Source of the DNA: Streptomyces sp. NBC_01275
GTDB taxonomy: Bacteria > Actinomycetota > Actinomycetes > Streptomycetales > Streptomycetaceae
Direction: 5' to 3'
Assembly: GCF_026340655.1 (NCBI RefSeq)
Contig: NZ_JAPEOZ010000001.1
Location: 3,224,001-3,288,000 of the forward strand
DNA: 64,000 nucleotides
Shown here: one piece after another, positions 38,037-47,600 of the stretch
Numbering within the stretch: position 1 is the stretch's first letter
Layout of the letters: the number at the start of each line of letters is the position of its first letter
Notes under the pieces: generated by a model
The model's database searches: none
Told to the model about the DNA's origin: nothing
What the model saw: only the letters and a program-made list of their open reading frames with translations
Position numbers and translations under genes: made by a program

Positions 38037-38357
38037 TTACTTCGCAGCCGCGGGGATCTCAGTGACCTTGATCGCCGTGTACTGCTGGCGGTGGCCCTGA
38101 CGACGGCGGTAGCCGGTCTTGTTCTTGTAGCGAAGGATGTCGATCTTCACACCCTTGTGGTGGTCCACGACCTCGGCCTGGACCTTGATGCCGGCCAGCA
38201 CCCACGGGTCGCTGGTCACAGCGTCGCCGTCGACAACGAGCAGGGTCGAGAGCTCGACCGTGTCGCCAACCTTGGCAGTGGAAATCTTGTCAACCTCAAC
38301 GATGTCGCCGACAGCAACCTTGTGCTGGCGACCACCGCTGCGCACGATGGCGTACAA
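38037..38357 (-). CDS. rplU: 50S ribosomal protein L21 (TTG start)
   Basis: 106 residues. The mature start of L21 ([17 protein letters not shown]) coincides with a TTG codon at 38357; in-frame sequence further upstream to 38501 does not resemble L21. Only a weak purine site (GAG) precedes the TTG. The protein is complete ([20 protein letters not shown]). Usually rne lies just upstream; here the next 25.5 kb are accessory genes. Confidence 0.96.
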   Translation of the reverse strand: MYAIVRSGGRQHKVAVGDIVEVDKISTAKVGDTVELSTLLVVDGDAVTSDPWVLAGIKVQAEVVDHHKGVKIDILRYKNKTGYRRRQGHRQQYTAIKVTEIPAAAK

Positions 38358-38568
38358 GCGGATCTCACTCTCTCGCTCTGGGACGGCACCCCCGCAGTCC
38401 AGCCACCCGGCAACAGACACGGACAGCCTCTCCCAGCCACCACGGCAACCGAAGCGACCGGAAGGAAGAGGTTTACGGGGATGTGGCAGGTCATTCGACA
38501 CGCCGACGGTCTAGGTTACGGGGCACCCACCGAGAGGGTCAAACCGGGCCGACCCCGCTCACCTCTGC

Positions 38569-39180
38569 TCACCTCTGCTCGTCCTCGGGATTCACGTCCT
38601 CCTCGACGCCGAACCCTGCCGTGTCCAGCTCGAAGTCGAACGGAGCGGGGATCCGCACGGGCCGCCCGAACGGAACGTTGGTCCGGGACCGGTACCCCTT
38701 GGGAGACGGGTCCCAGAGCACATTGATCTCACCGCCCCGCATGTCCAGGAGCAGATACACGGGGACGATCCGCCCGTACGTCGCCATCTTGTCGAGCCAG
38801 TCCACGTCCTTCGCCGAGTCGGAGGTCAGCTCGGCGACGAGGGAGAGAGCGGAACCGTCGGCGTGACGGCCTTCGGCTTCGAAGGCGGATTCGTCGGCGA
38901 CGTGCAGGTCGGGGCCGCATCCACGCTCGGAGGGCGGGAAGACGAAGAGAAAGGGCGAGGTCTCGGTGACATGCCCATCAGGAGCATGAGCTTCCACCTG
39001 CGCCCGCAGCCTCCGCATCGGACGCAGATAACGCAGCTTCGACCACGGCGACACGACGATCTTCCCCCGGATGAGCTCGGCCTTGTAGCCGGCAGGCGTG
39101 TCCAACTCCTCGATGACGCGGAGCATCTCCTCGAATGACCCCGTCGGAGGCGCGTCTATGGCCCGAGGGCGCTCGGTCAT
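38569..39180 (-). CDS. Uma2-family putative endonuclease
   Basis: 203 residues from ATG 39180; a GTG four codons earlier is possible. The Uma2 (DUF820) domain is a PD-(D/E)xK nuclease fold: YKAELIRGKIVVSPWSKLRY at the N-side, GCGPDLHVADES with the catalytic Asp, LVAELTSDSAKDVDWLDKMA with the second acid, and YGRIVPVYLLLDMRGGEINV. These genes are abundant in Streptomyces and cyanobacteria, often in mobile regions; biological role not established. Confidence 0.88.
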   Translation of the reverse strand: MTERPRAIDAPPTGSFEEMLRVIEELDTPAGYKAELIRGKIVVSPWSKLRYLRPMRRLRAQVEAHAPDGHVTETSPFLFVFPPSERGCGPDLHVADESAFEAEGRHADGSALSLVAELTSDSAKDVDWLDKMATYGRIVPVYLLLDMRGGEINVLWDPSPKGYRSRTNVPFGRPVRIPAPFDFELDTAGFGVEEDVNPEDEQR

Positions 39181-39272
39181 GATGGTCACCACGATCCTCC
39201 ACTGGTTACAGAGCGTGTCGGCTGATTCACGATAGTGCCGGGTCACAGCCGCCGCCCGACTCTCGACGACCT

Positions 39273-39761
39273 TCACGCCCCACTCGCCGCCCGGTCCGCG
39301 GCGGACACTCCCACCTCGCACCACAGCAGCTTTCCGCCCGGCCCGAAGAGGTCGCCCCCGAGCGGGTACCCGCCCCACACCTGCGCGTAGTGGCAGACAA
39401 GGAACAGCCCGCGCCCGCCGTCGGCCTCCGGCGGGGCGGGACGAGGAGGCACGGACCGCTGCTTGTTGTCGAAGGGAGGCGGGATGTGGGGGTCGGCGTC
39501 CCAGACGCTCACCCGTAGGCGGCTCCGGTCGAGCCCGCGCAGGCGGAGGGTCGCGGGGCCGGTGGAGTACCGGTAGGCGTTGGTGACCAGTTCCGTGGCC
39601 ACCAGCTCGGCTGCGTGCTGGAGTTGGGTCATGCCATGCCCGGCGAGGACGGCACGGAGGGTGACGCGGGCGATGCGAGCGGCCCGGGGGTCGTGGGGCA
39701 GTTGGAGGGTGTACGCCCACGTTGGGGCCCCTTCGCACTCCGACGGGGATACGGTGACCAT
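39273..39761 (-). CDS. ATP-binding (HATPase/anti-sigma-like) regulatory protein
   Basis: 162 residues from ATG 39761, with AGGAGG 6 nt upstream. GHKL ATPase boxes: ELVATELVTNAYRYS (N box), VSVWDADPHIPP (G1) and DGGRGLFLVCHYAQVWG (G2). This short single-domain form is like RsbW/SpoIIAB anti-sigma kinases, and in Streptomyces it is typically paired with an XRE (DUF5753) protein and a DUF397 protein, as here. Divergent from those genes across a 245-bp gap. Confidence 0.88.
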   Translation of the reverse strand: MVTVSPSECEGAPTWAYTLQLPHDPRAARIARVTLRAVLAGHGMTQLQHAAELVATELVTNAYRYSTGPATLRLRGLDRSRLRVSVWDADPHIPPPFDNKQRSVPPRPAPPEADGGRGLFLVCHYAQVWGGYPLGGDLFGPGGKLLWCEVGVSAADRAASGA

Positions 39762-40006
39762 GAACGCCTCCTGCGGTGGGGGAAGTTGGTTCGCCGGTTC
39801 ACTCGACGGCCCGACCGGGCGGTGGCAGTGCCGCGCATGCGAGGTGCAGCGCGGTGCGCTTCCGGGGTGTCGGCGGGGGCGGTTGAGCGGCTCGGGTCTC
39901 ACCGTAGCGGCGTCCGTAGAATGGTTTCTACGGAATCTGCGGATGCATCCGACGTTCCACTCGTGTGGGTGACTGCGTCCGACGCAAGGCAAAGGAGCGG
40001 AAGCAC

Positions 40007-40858
40007 ATGCCGCCACGGCAGACACCCACGGCACGCCAGATCCGCCTGGGGGCGGAGCTCCGCAAGCTACGCGAGCATGCGGGACTCACCGCCCGCGCGG
40101 CCGGCGAGATGATCGGCGCCAACCAGGCCCGCATCAGCAACATCGAGACGGGCCGCTTCGGCCTCAGCGAGCAGCGCATCCGCACACTCGCCCACAATTA
40201 CGACTGCACCGACGAGGCCCTCATCGACGCCCTCGTGGCCATGGCGGCGTATCGCGAACGCGGCTGGTGGGAGGAGTACCGGGACACGCTCCCACCTCGC
40301 TTCCTGGACGTCGCGGAGATGGAACACCACGCGGTCGCTCTGCGCGTGGCCCAAGTCATCAACATCCCCGGACTGCTCCAGACCCCGGAACACGCCCGCA
40401 CCTTGTTCCGCCAGGTGGTACCGGCCCTGCATCCGCACGAGATCGAGTACCGCATCTCCCACCGCATCAAGCGTCAGGCCATCCTTCACCGGGACCTACC
40501 ACCGCAGTACACGGCGATCATCCACGAGGCAGCCCTGCGAATGCGGTTCGGCGGCCGGGAAGTGGCCCGCGCCCAACTGGACCACCTGATCAAGGCGAGC
40601 GAGCAACCGCACATCACGGTCCGGGTGATCCCGTTCGACGGCACCGCTTTCCCCACCGTCGGCCACGGCTTGGACTACGCGCACGGGCCGGTCCCCGCCC
40701 TCGACACGGCCCAGCTCGACGCGGCCCACGGCAGCGAACTCATCGACTCCGTCGCACAGTTGGCCAAGTACCGACTCATCCTGGACCGCATGGAAGAGGC
40801 CACTCTGGAACCCGCCCCTTCCCGCGACCTCCTCCACCAGATCGCCCAAGACACCTGA
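40007..40858 (+). CDS. XRE-family regulator with DUF5753 domain (WhiJ-type)
   Basis: 283 residues from ATG 40007 with AAAGGAG upstream. Helix-turn-helix at residues 10-65 (LGAELRKLREHAGLTARAAG ... ANQARISNIETGRFG), then the DUF5753 sensor domain (INIPGLLQTPEHARTLFRQV, IHEAALRMRFGG, ITVRVIPFDGTAFPTVGHGL). Proteins of this kind form regulatory sets with a DUF397 partner, encoded 10 bp downstream, and an ATPase, encoded divergently. Many copies exist per Streptomyces genome and affect development or antibiotic production. Confidence 0.92.
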   Translation: MPPRQTPTARQIRLGAELRKLREHAGLTARAAGEMIGANQARISNIETGRFGLSEQRIRTLAHNYDCTDEALIDALVAMAAYRERGWWEEYRDTLPPRFLDVAEMEHHAVALRVAQVINIPGLLQTPEHARTLFRQVVPALHPHEIEYRISHRIKRQAILHRDLPPQYTAIIHEAALRMRFGGREVARAQLDHLIKASEQPHITVRVIPFDGTAFPTVGHGLDYAHGPVPALDTAQLDAAHGSELIDSVAQLAKYRLILDRMEEATLEPAPSRDLLHQIAQDT

Positions 40859-40868
40859 AAGCCGAGCC

Positions 40869-41063
40869 GTGACCAACCTCAACTGGCAGAAGTCCACGTA
40901 CAGCGAGGAAGCGTCCTCGTGTGTCTACCTCGCCACAACCCGCACCGGCGCGGTCGTCCTCCGCGAAAGCGACGAACCTCAAACCATCATCACCACCGGG
41001 CCAAAACAACTCGGCGACCTCATATCCGCCTTGCGCCGCGATAGCCACACTCCGAGCGGCTGA
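40869..41063 (+). CDS. DUF397 domain protein (64 aa)
   Basis: 64 residues from GTG 40869. Complete DUF397: NWQKSTYSEEASSCVYLATT, VVLRESDEPQ, LGDLISALRRD. Small partner of DUF5753 XRE regulators such as WhiJ. Ten bp after that gene, certainly co-transcribed. Confidence 0.93.
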   Translation: MTNLNWQKSTYSEEASSCVYLATTRTGAVVLRESDEPQTIITTGPKQLGDLISALRRDSHTPSG

Positions 41064-41076
41064 GCCGAAAACCAGC

Positions 41077-41159
41077 GACGCCACCCACCTGGCCGCCTCC
41101 GGGAGCAGGGCATCGACCTTGTCATGACCGAGGAACTTCTCGGCCACGCCCATATCGCT
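41077..41159 (+). pseudogene. Decayed tyrosine-recombinase C-terminal fragment
   Basis: DATHLAA (41077-41097) in one frame is followed, after a frameshift, by REQGIDLVMTEELLGHAHIA (41103-41159). The pair reproduces the end of phage-type integrases, where an ATHL motif leads into DLxxVxELLGHAxI. The catalytic Tyr and everything upstream are gone. It begins 14 bp after the DUF397 gene. A chance match is possible since it is short. Confidence 0.42.
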
Positions 41160-41182
41160 GCTGCCGTCACCCCACACAGAGG

Positions 41183-41207
41183 CCCCGCCAGGACACACCT
41201 GGCGGGG
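41183..41207. terminator. Terminator between DUF397 and the immunity gene
   Basis: Perfect 10-bp stem CCCCGCCAGG/CCTGGCGGGG with a 5-nt ACACA loop, then CTTCGGCTT. Serves convergent transcripts. Confidence 0.8.
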
Positions 41208-41246
41208 CTTCGGCTTGCCTCAGCGACTACTTATGTTCGCTGCCTT

Positions 41247-41690
41247 CTATCCCATCTCGACTCGATAGCGCGCTCGGAGCCCTGCCGCGAGAGCAGATGC
41301 CCCTTCGGTGTCGGCATCGATCTCCACCGTCCACCAGGTGCTGTCGCTCGCAGTTAGAACCAGGGGGCATCCTGCGAAATCTCCCGCAGCGAACCGTTCT
41401 GGGTCAAGTAGGCGACGCTCTCTTGCCGCTACGAGCAGTAGATCGAAGCACTGGCGGACACCGGTCGCGAATTCCCGAACCTGAGCCCACGACATGACAT
41501 ACCCCTGCGGCGAGGAACCTACCTTCTGTCGGAATTCCTCATATCCCATGCCGGCCGCCCCCTGCCCAATCCCGTCAAAGTCGAGCACGGACCATACCCA
41601 GTTGTTGTCCGGGACCAGGGCAAGCAGGCTGGCGAGGCCGACTATTTCGCCTTCAGTGTCATGCATCTGGAATTCCACAAGTTCGCTCAT
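41247..41690 (-). CDS. Putative immunity protein for the RHS toxin
   Basis: 147 residues, start overlapping the RHS stop (ATGA). Small, acidic and without a signal sequence, so cytoplasmic: MSELVEFQMHDTEGEIVGLA, then WVWSVLDFDGIGQGAAGMGY and a final TWWTVEIDADTEGAS. No family I can name. Size, acidity and direct coupling behind a toxin-tipped RHS gene are what cognate immunity proteins look like. Lower A/T contrast is not marked, though codon use is less extreme than in core genes. Confidence 0.75.
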   Translation of the reverse strand: MSELVEFQMHDTEGEIVGLASLLALVPDNNWVWSVLDFDGIGQGAAGMGYEEFRQKVGSSPQGYVMSWAQVREFATGVRQCFDLLLVAARERRLLDPERFAAGDFAGCPLVLTASDSTWWTVEIDADTEGASALAAGLRARYRVEMG

Positions 41691-44600
41691 TGGTCACCCC
41701 AATCCAATGGTTCCGCGCCACCCCGACTTCGGGTGCCACCGGTCGCGTTTTCATTCCAGGGATGCTGATGCGGATTATCATGATTCTGCGGCCTCCCGTG
41801 ATCAGTAAAGTCGACATCCCTGACGGGTTTTCCGTCTGCATCGAACTCTCGGGCCTGAGCGTACGGGGGATTGCGCCTGCTGCCCTTCACCCCAAGTTGG
41901 GTGTGTGGATACCCGGCGGCCGCCGGATCAGGAGCTGGCTCACCGGTCCGGGAGTCCCTCGGAAGCTCCCGGTCCGGAAAGCCCCGAGGTGTATTGCAAT
42001 TATGAACGAGTACCGCAGTCCCGCCCGCCAGCACATAGTACGTGTGCAGGTCGCTGACAGTCAGATTGTGAACCGTTGACTGCTGAGTCCAGCGCTGCAC
42101 TGCAGTTATCTGGACGAGCGTGCCAGCCGAGGTGCGAAGCCACTGACCCGACTTGAGGTCTGTCGCGTCGATCCACTCACCCAGTTCAGGTACCCAGAAC
42201 GGGTGACCGTCGGTTGCAGTGACGGATGCGGTCTTCGAGCCTTTGTCCCGGTCCGTGTCGATGGTGACCTTGACCAGGTGCTTGGCACCTGTGCCCTTGA
42301 TTTCCGCCGTAACTGTCTGAACTTCGGTCTTGCCGGTTTCCGGGTCGGTGGCGATCACGCGGTCGCCTATGTCGATGTCCTCGATGGACTTCTGACTTCC
42401 GTCAGCCATCAGGACCTTCGTCTTGGGGACGAAGCTGTTGCAGGTCGCTCCGGCTTCAGCAGCCGCTTCAGCAGCCTCCTCGGCCTTCTTCGCGCTCTTC
42501 TCGAACTTGAACCAGTCCTTGACTGATTTGCCGAGCTTCTTCACCAAGCCCCAGATCCGCTTGGCGAGTGCTGCCGCCTTCTTCCACTTCCACGGCAACC
42601 CGTACTTCTTCGCCAGCTTGCCGGCCAGGCCTCCGGCGAAGCTGCTGGCGACATTGAAGGCCGTTGCCCCACAGGCTCCCAGGTTGCCTGTGGTGAAGCA
42701 GTCCAGCGCGTCGGTGATACCGAGCTCGTCCATCGCGATGTCCGCGAGTTCCCTGGCGATATCGGCTGCGCGCTGCTTGGCCTTGGCCGCCTTGGCCCGC
42801 TCATCGGCGGCCTTCGCTTCGGCAGGCGTCTGACCATTGGTCTGGTAGAGGAGCTTGCCGCTGTGGTCGTAGCAGCCCTCGGTCGTGCAGCCGGGCCCGT
42901 TGTCCGCTGTCCACACCGTGTCCGGGTTGTTGGCGCTGCAGCCGTCGCAGAAGAGGCCGCTCGCGTCGCTGCTCGTGACCGGGTTGCCGTTGGCGTAGAC
43001 GTACCCGTTCATCTGCTGCGGGTCGCTGTAGTCGATGACCGGGTCGACCGAGATGAAACGGCCGATCGAGCGGTCGTACTCGCGGGCCCCGACATTGACC
43101 AGGCCCGTCGACTCGTCGACCGTCTTGCCCAGGAAGCCCTTGTCGTTGACCCAGGTCTTGCCGTCGCTGCCCCGCTCTTCGCCGTACGGGTCCATGCGGC
43201 GGCGGGTGACCGAGCCGGTGGTCGCGTCGACGGCGATCTCGGCGGTGCCGTGCTGGTCGCCGGCCAGGAACTGGACGCCGCCTGCCGTGCGCATGGCCAC
43301 GGTGGAGCCGCCGAAGGTGTAGTACCGAGTGGCCGTGACCGCCTTCGTCGTGGGATTCAGGCTCAGTTCCATGCCCGGCAGGTACAGGGTCTTCTCGCCG
43401 CCGACGTTGCGCAGCAGGCGCTGGCCCGAGGCGTCGTAGACGTAGTTCGTCGTCTTGGCGCCGGTGACCTTGGTCAGTTTGTTCTGGGAGTTCCAGGCCA
43501 GGGTCTGGGTGTCGCCGTTCAGGACGCGCTCGGTCGTGTTGCCCGCGCTGTCGTACTTGTACGTGTCCTGGGACTTGACCTCCGGGTTGCCCCCGGAGGC
43601 CGGGGTCAGGGTCTCGACCTTGGTCAGGGCGTGCGGGCCGCCGTCGCCGGTCTCGCCCGCCGTGCCGTCCTGGTCGGCGTCGCCGTAGAGGTAGGAACGG
43701 GTGACGTCCGGGGTGGGCGCACTGCCGTAGCCGTGGGTGGTCTCCGTCCTGCGGTTGCCCGTCACGTCGTCGAACTCGTACGAGTTCCAGTACGGGGCCG
43801 GGCCGCCGACGGCGCCGGCCGTGGGCGCCGCGGTGCAGGCCGCGTTCGTCGTGCCGGTGCCGATCGCGCTGTCCGGCGTCGTGCTGCTGGTCCACGCGTC
43901 GGTCAGCCTGCGCTGCCAGTCGTACCGGAAGCACTGGGTGTCCGCCTGGCCTCCGGCGGGACTGTCCGCGATGGAGGTGACGTTGCCGACCTGGTCGTAG
44001 GTGTAGCGGGCGTCGGAGACGACTGATGCGCTGTCGTTGGTCTTGACGAAGGAGTGAGTGGGCCGGTCCGTGCCGCGCTCGTACTCGAAGCCCAGCTCCG
44101 TCGTCTTGGCGCTCTCCGCTTTGCTGGTCAGGAGGAGCCGACGGAGTTGGCTGGTGGTGGAGTACTCCGCCTTGTCGACGTACGTGTAGTCGGTCGAGCC
44201 GTAGACGCTGCGCAGCTCCGTCTGGCGCTGCAGAGCGTCGTACTTGGGGAAGAGCTTCTCCGCGGACAGGCCGCCCGCCGCCGGGATGGACGACGTCAGG
44301 ACGGATCCGTCGACGTCGTACGTCGTCTTGTAGTCGTACGTGCCGCCCAGTTCCGGCTCGGCCGTCTTGGACACCGAGTAACGGGTGGTGAGGGGCTCGT
44401 AGTTGGTGCCGAGTTCCGTGACCAGGCTGGCGGCGTAGACCGAGCCGTTGACGTAGGTGTACGAGCCGTAGGCCTCGCCCTTGGCGATCGTGTCGTACGT
44501 CTGAGCGGTCAGCTGCTTGCCCGTGGTCGGCTCGCCCTCCCAGGTGGACAGGACGCGGCCGAACTCGTCGTAGGAGGTGGAGACCTTCTTGCCCTGGGTG

Positions 44601-47600
44601 TCGGTCGCCGACGCCTGCTGGGTGGTCGCCGTCAGGCGGTCCAGGATGTCGTAGTCGTACTTGGTGTAGCCGGCGTCCGGGTCCTGGGCGGTGGTCTTCC
44701 GGCCGCGCTTGTCGTAGCCGTAGGACCAGAGGTTGCCCTTGTCGTCCTTCACCGTGTCGAGCAGGCCGGCCTTGTTGTAGGTGTACTTGGTGGAGACGTA
44801 GTCCGCGGACGTGCCCGTGGGAAGCGGGGAGGCGCCCTTGTACTGGCGCATCTCCACCGTCTGGTCACGGCCGTTGGTGATGGTCGTGGTCGGCGCCTGG
44901 CCGTTCGGCGGGTCGGTGTGGACGCGGTCGCCGCCGTAGGCGTACGTGGTCCGCCACTGCTCGTCGCCGGCCACCGCGTAGACGTCGGCGGTCTTGCGGC
45001 CCGCACCGTCGTACTCGGTGAGGTTCTGGGCGTTGGTGTCGCCGTTGCGGACGGCGAAGGGCGTGGCGCCGGGGGCGCCTGTCGTGTAGTAGTCCGTGTT
45101 GCTCTTCACGACGCGCCCGAGGCCGTCGTAGAAGGTGTCGGCGATCATGCGCCCGCTGTTCGGGCCTTCCGTCTGGACCTGGAAGGGGCGCAGGCTGCCG
45201 TCGTACAGGGTGTACTCGGGGGTTCCGTAGGCGCCGCCCACCTGCGTCTTCTGCGTGGTCACGACGGACGGGGCGTCCTGCCGGACCTGGTAGGCGTACT
45301 TGATGCTGGACGCGGAGCTCGCCTTGGACACGCCCGGGAGCCAGACGTCGGTGAGCCGGCCCAGCCCGTCGTAGGCGAGGTCGGTGCGTCTGAGGTTGGG
45401 GTCGGTCTGAGCCGTGGGAGTGCCCCAGGCGGGGTTGTACTCCGTGACGGTCTCCCAGCCCCGCTTGTTCGTCTCCACCTTCTTGGTGGCCAGACCGTTG
45501 GTGTCCGTGTAGGTGATCGTCGTCGCGGTGCCCGCCGCGTCCTTCACCGTCTTCGGGCGGCCGTAGGCGTCGAAGTCGGTCGTGGCGAGGTCGGTGATCG
45601 TCTCGTAGACGGGGGCGTTGGCGGCTGTCAGCGAGGCGAGGCGCTGGACCTTGGTGGTGTCGCCCTTCGTCGGGCCGGTGCCGAGGGGCTGGCCGTCGTA
45701 GAAGGTGAGGTCGTCGGAGAGGGTCTCCTTGTCGTGGTTCGCCTCGTCGGAGCAGGTCGTCGCCGTCGTGCGCACCCGGTAGGGGAACGCCAGCAGGTGC
45801 TTGTCGGCGTTGTCCGCGTAGGAGGTGAGGGTGCACTGGTTGTCGGTGGCGTCGCCGTCGACCCCGAAGTCGTCGACCTTGGTCGGCCGGCCGGTCGCGG
45901 GGTCGAAGGTGTTGGTGCTCTTCGTGACGCGCCACTTGGGGCTCTGCGCGGTGTGGCCCTCCAGCGCCGTGTAGCCCGCGGTCGTCTGCGAGCGCAGGTA
46001 GCGGGACTCGTCCGTGCCCCAGTCCTGCTTGCGGGAGCCCGTGACCTGGGTCCACGGGGTGCTGATGCTCTTGGAGACGATCGCGTCCGCGCTGAAGGAG
46101 CCGTTGTACGTGGTCGTCTCCAGCTCGAAGCCGGAGAGGTGGTCGGCGTCCGTGTACGTGGCGCCCGCCGAGTCCTTGAGCGTCTCGGTGCGCTTCGCGC
46201 CCGACGGCGTCTCGTCACCGTCGAGGCCGCGGAAGAACGTGTGCTCGGTGCGGGTGTTGTCCGCGGCGACGACACCGCCTTCCGACGCTCTGACGCGGAC
46301 CTTGGCGTAGCCCCGCCAGTCGCCCCACGTCAGGTACTTGGACTCGGTGATGCCGTCCGGGCGGGTCTTCCGCCAGCCGGCGTCGCCGAGGTAGTCGTAC
46401 GACGTGGTCATGTCGGGGGTGCCGCCGACCAGGTCGGTCTGGGTGACGGAGCTGACGACGTACTTGTGGAACCAGTCGGTGATCGGTTCCTCGACGCCCG
46501 GCGGGTTCCACTTCACCGGGTAGCAGCGCTTGGCGGACTCGCCCTCCTTCGGGAGTGCGGAGGCCGTGCAGTCGGCGGCGGCGTAGTCGACGCTGAGCTG
46601 GCCGCCTGACTCGTTCTGCACGCCGACGAGGCGGAAGCGGTTCATCGCCTGGATGTTGTCGCCGGCGACGTCGACGCGGTTGGGGAACTGGTTGCCCAGG
46701 AGCTCGACGTCCGGCATCGACGTCGCCGTGCCGACCCGGCCCTCGTGGTCGATGTTCTGCAGCCACAGCGACTTCGAGCCGTCGCCGTTGTCGGTGAAGA
46801 CGTGCGTCAGCTTCCAGTGGTCGACGTCGGAGTAGCCGGTTCCCGAGCGGATCTGCGTGGTGACGGACGCCAGCTTCTTGCGCGTCCAGAACGTCGGGGA
46901 GTTCTGGCTCGCGCACTTCGTGCCGGCCGCGCAGTTCTGGTCCCAGGGGACGTCGGGCCAGCGGGTGGCGGTCGCGTCGGTCAGGTCGCCCGGCTCGCAG
47001 TCGGCGGCCGCGGCGACACAGCGCTCGTCGGTCGTGAAGACCACCCGGGCGGGTGCGACGGTCGTGTAGACCGCGCCGTCGCGCTGGCCGTAGTCCGCCC
47101 GCTTGAGGTAGCCGCCGCGGACGTACGGCTTGCCGTTCTCCGTGTACTTGAGGTTCTGGGAGTAGTAGTTGGTCTCCTTGCCGTAGTAGTAGGACATCAC
47201 GTTGCCGTGGGTGTCCTTCACGTACGACAGGTTCCAGCGCCAGGCCTGGTTGCAGTACGAGGCGTCGAACGTCGACGCGTGGCAGGGCTCGCCGCTGTCG
47301 TCGCCGTAGACGGGGACGGTCCAGGCGGAGTCGGTCGTCGGGTCGGGGTCGGTCGTGCCGGTGGTCGCCGGGTCGTCCGAGCGCCAGCCGGGGAGCCGGT
47401 CCAGGCCGAAGTAGTACTCGGTGCCGTCGGTCGTCGTCAGACGCCAGTACTCGCCGTCGTCGTCGCCGTTGGTCGTGCCGGTGAGCTTCTCGACCTTCGC
47501 GTCGTCGTCGCTGCTGATCCGCCACTTGCCGGTGGCGTCGTCCTTGACGATCTCGCCCGACGTGCCGCCGGCCAGGGTGACCGTGGCGTTGTCGTACGCC

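Noticed and set aside
38569..39738. A 389-codon reading of the Uma2 gene
   Set aside because: The first 186 codons are out-of-frame sequence from the ATPase gene; the Uma2 family begins at 39180.
40776..41198. 140-codon minus-strand frame over DUF397
   Set aside because: Antisense to the complete DUF397 gene; no motif.
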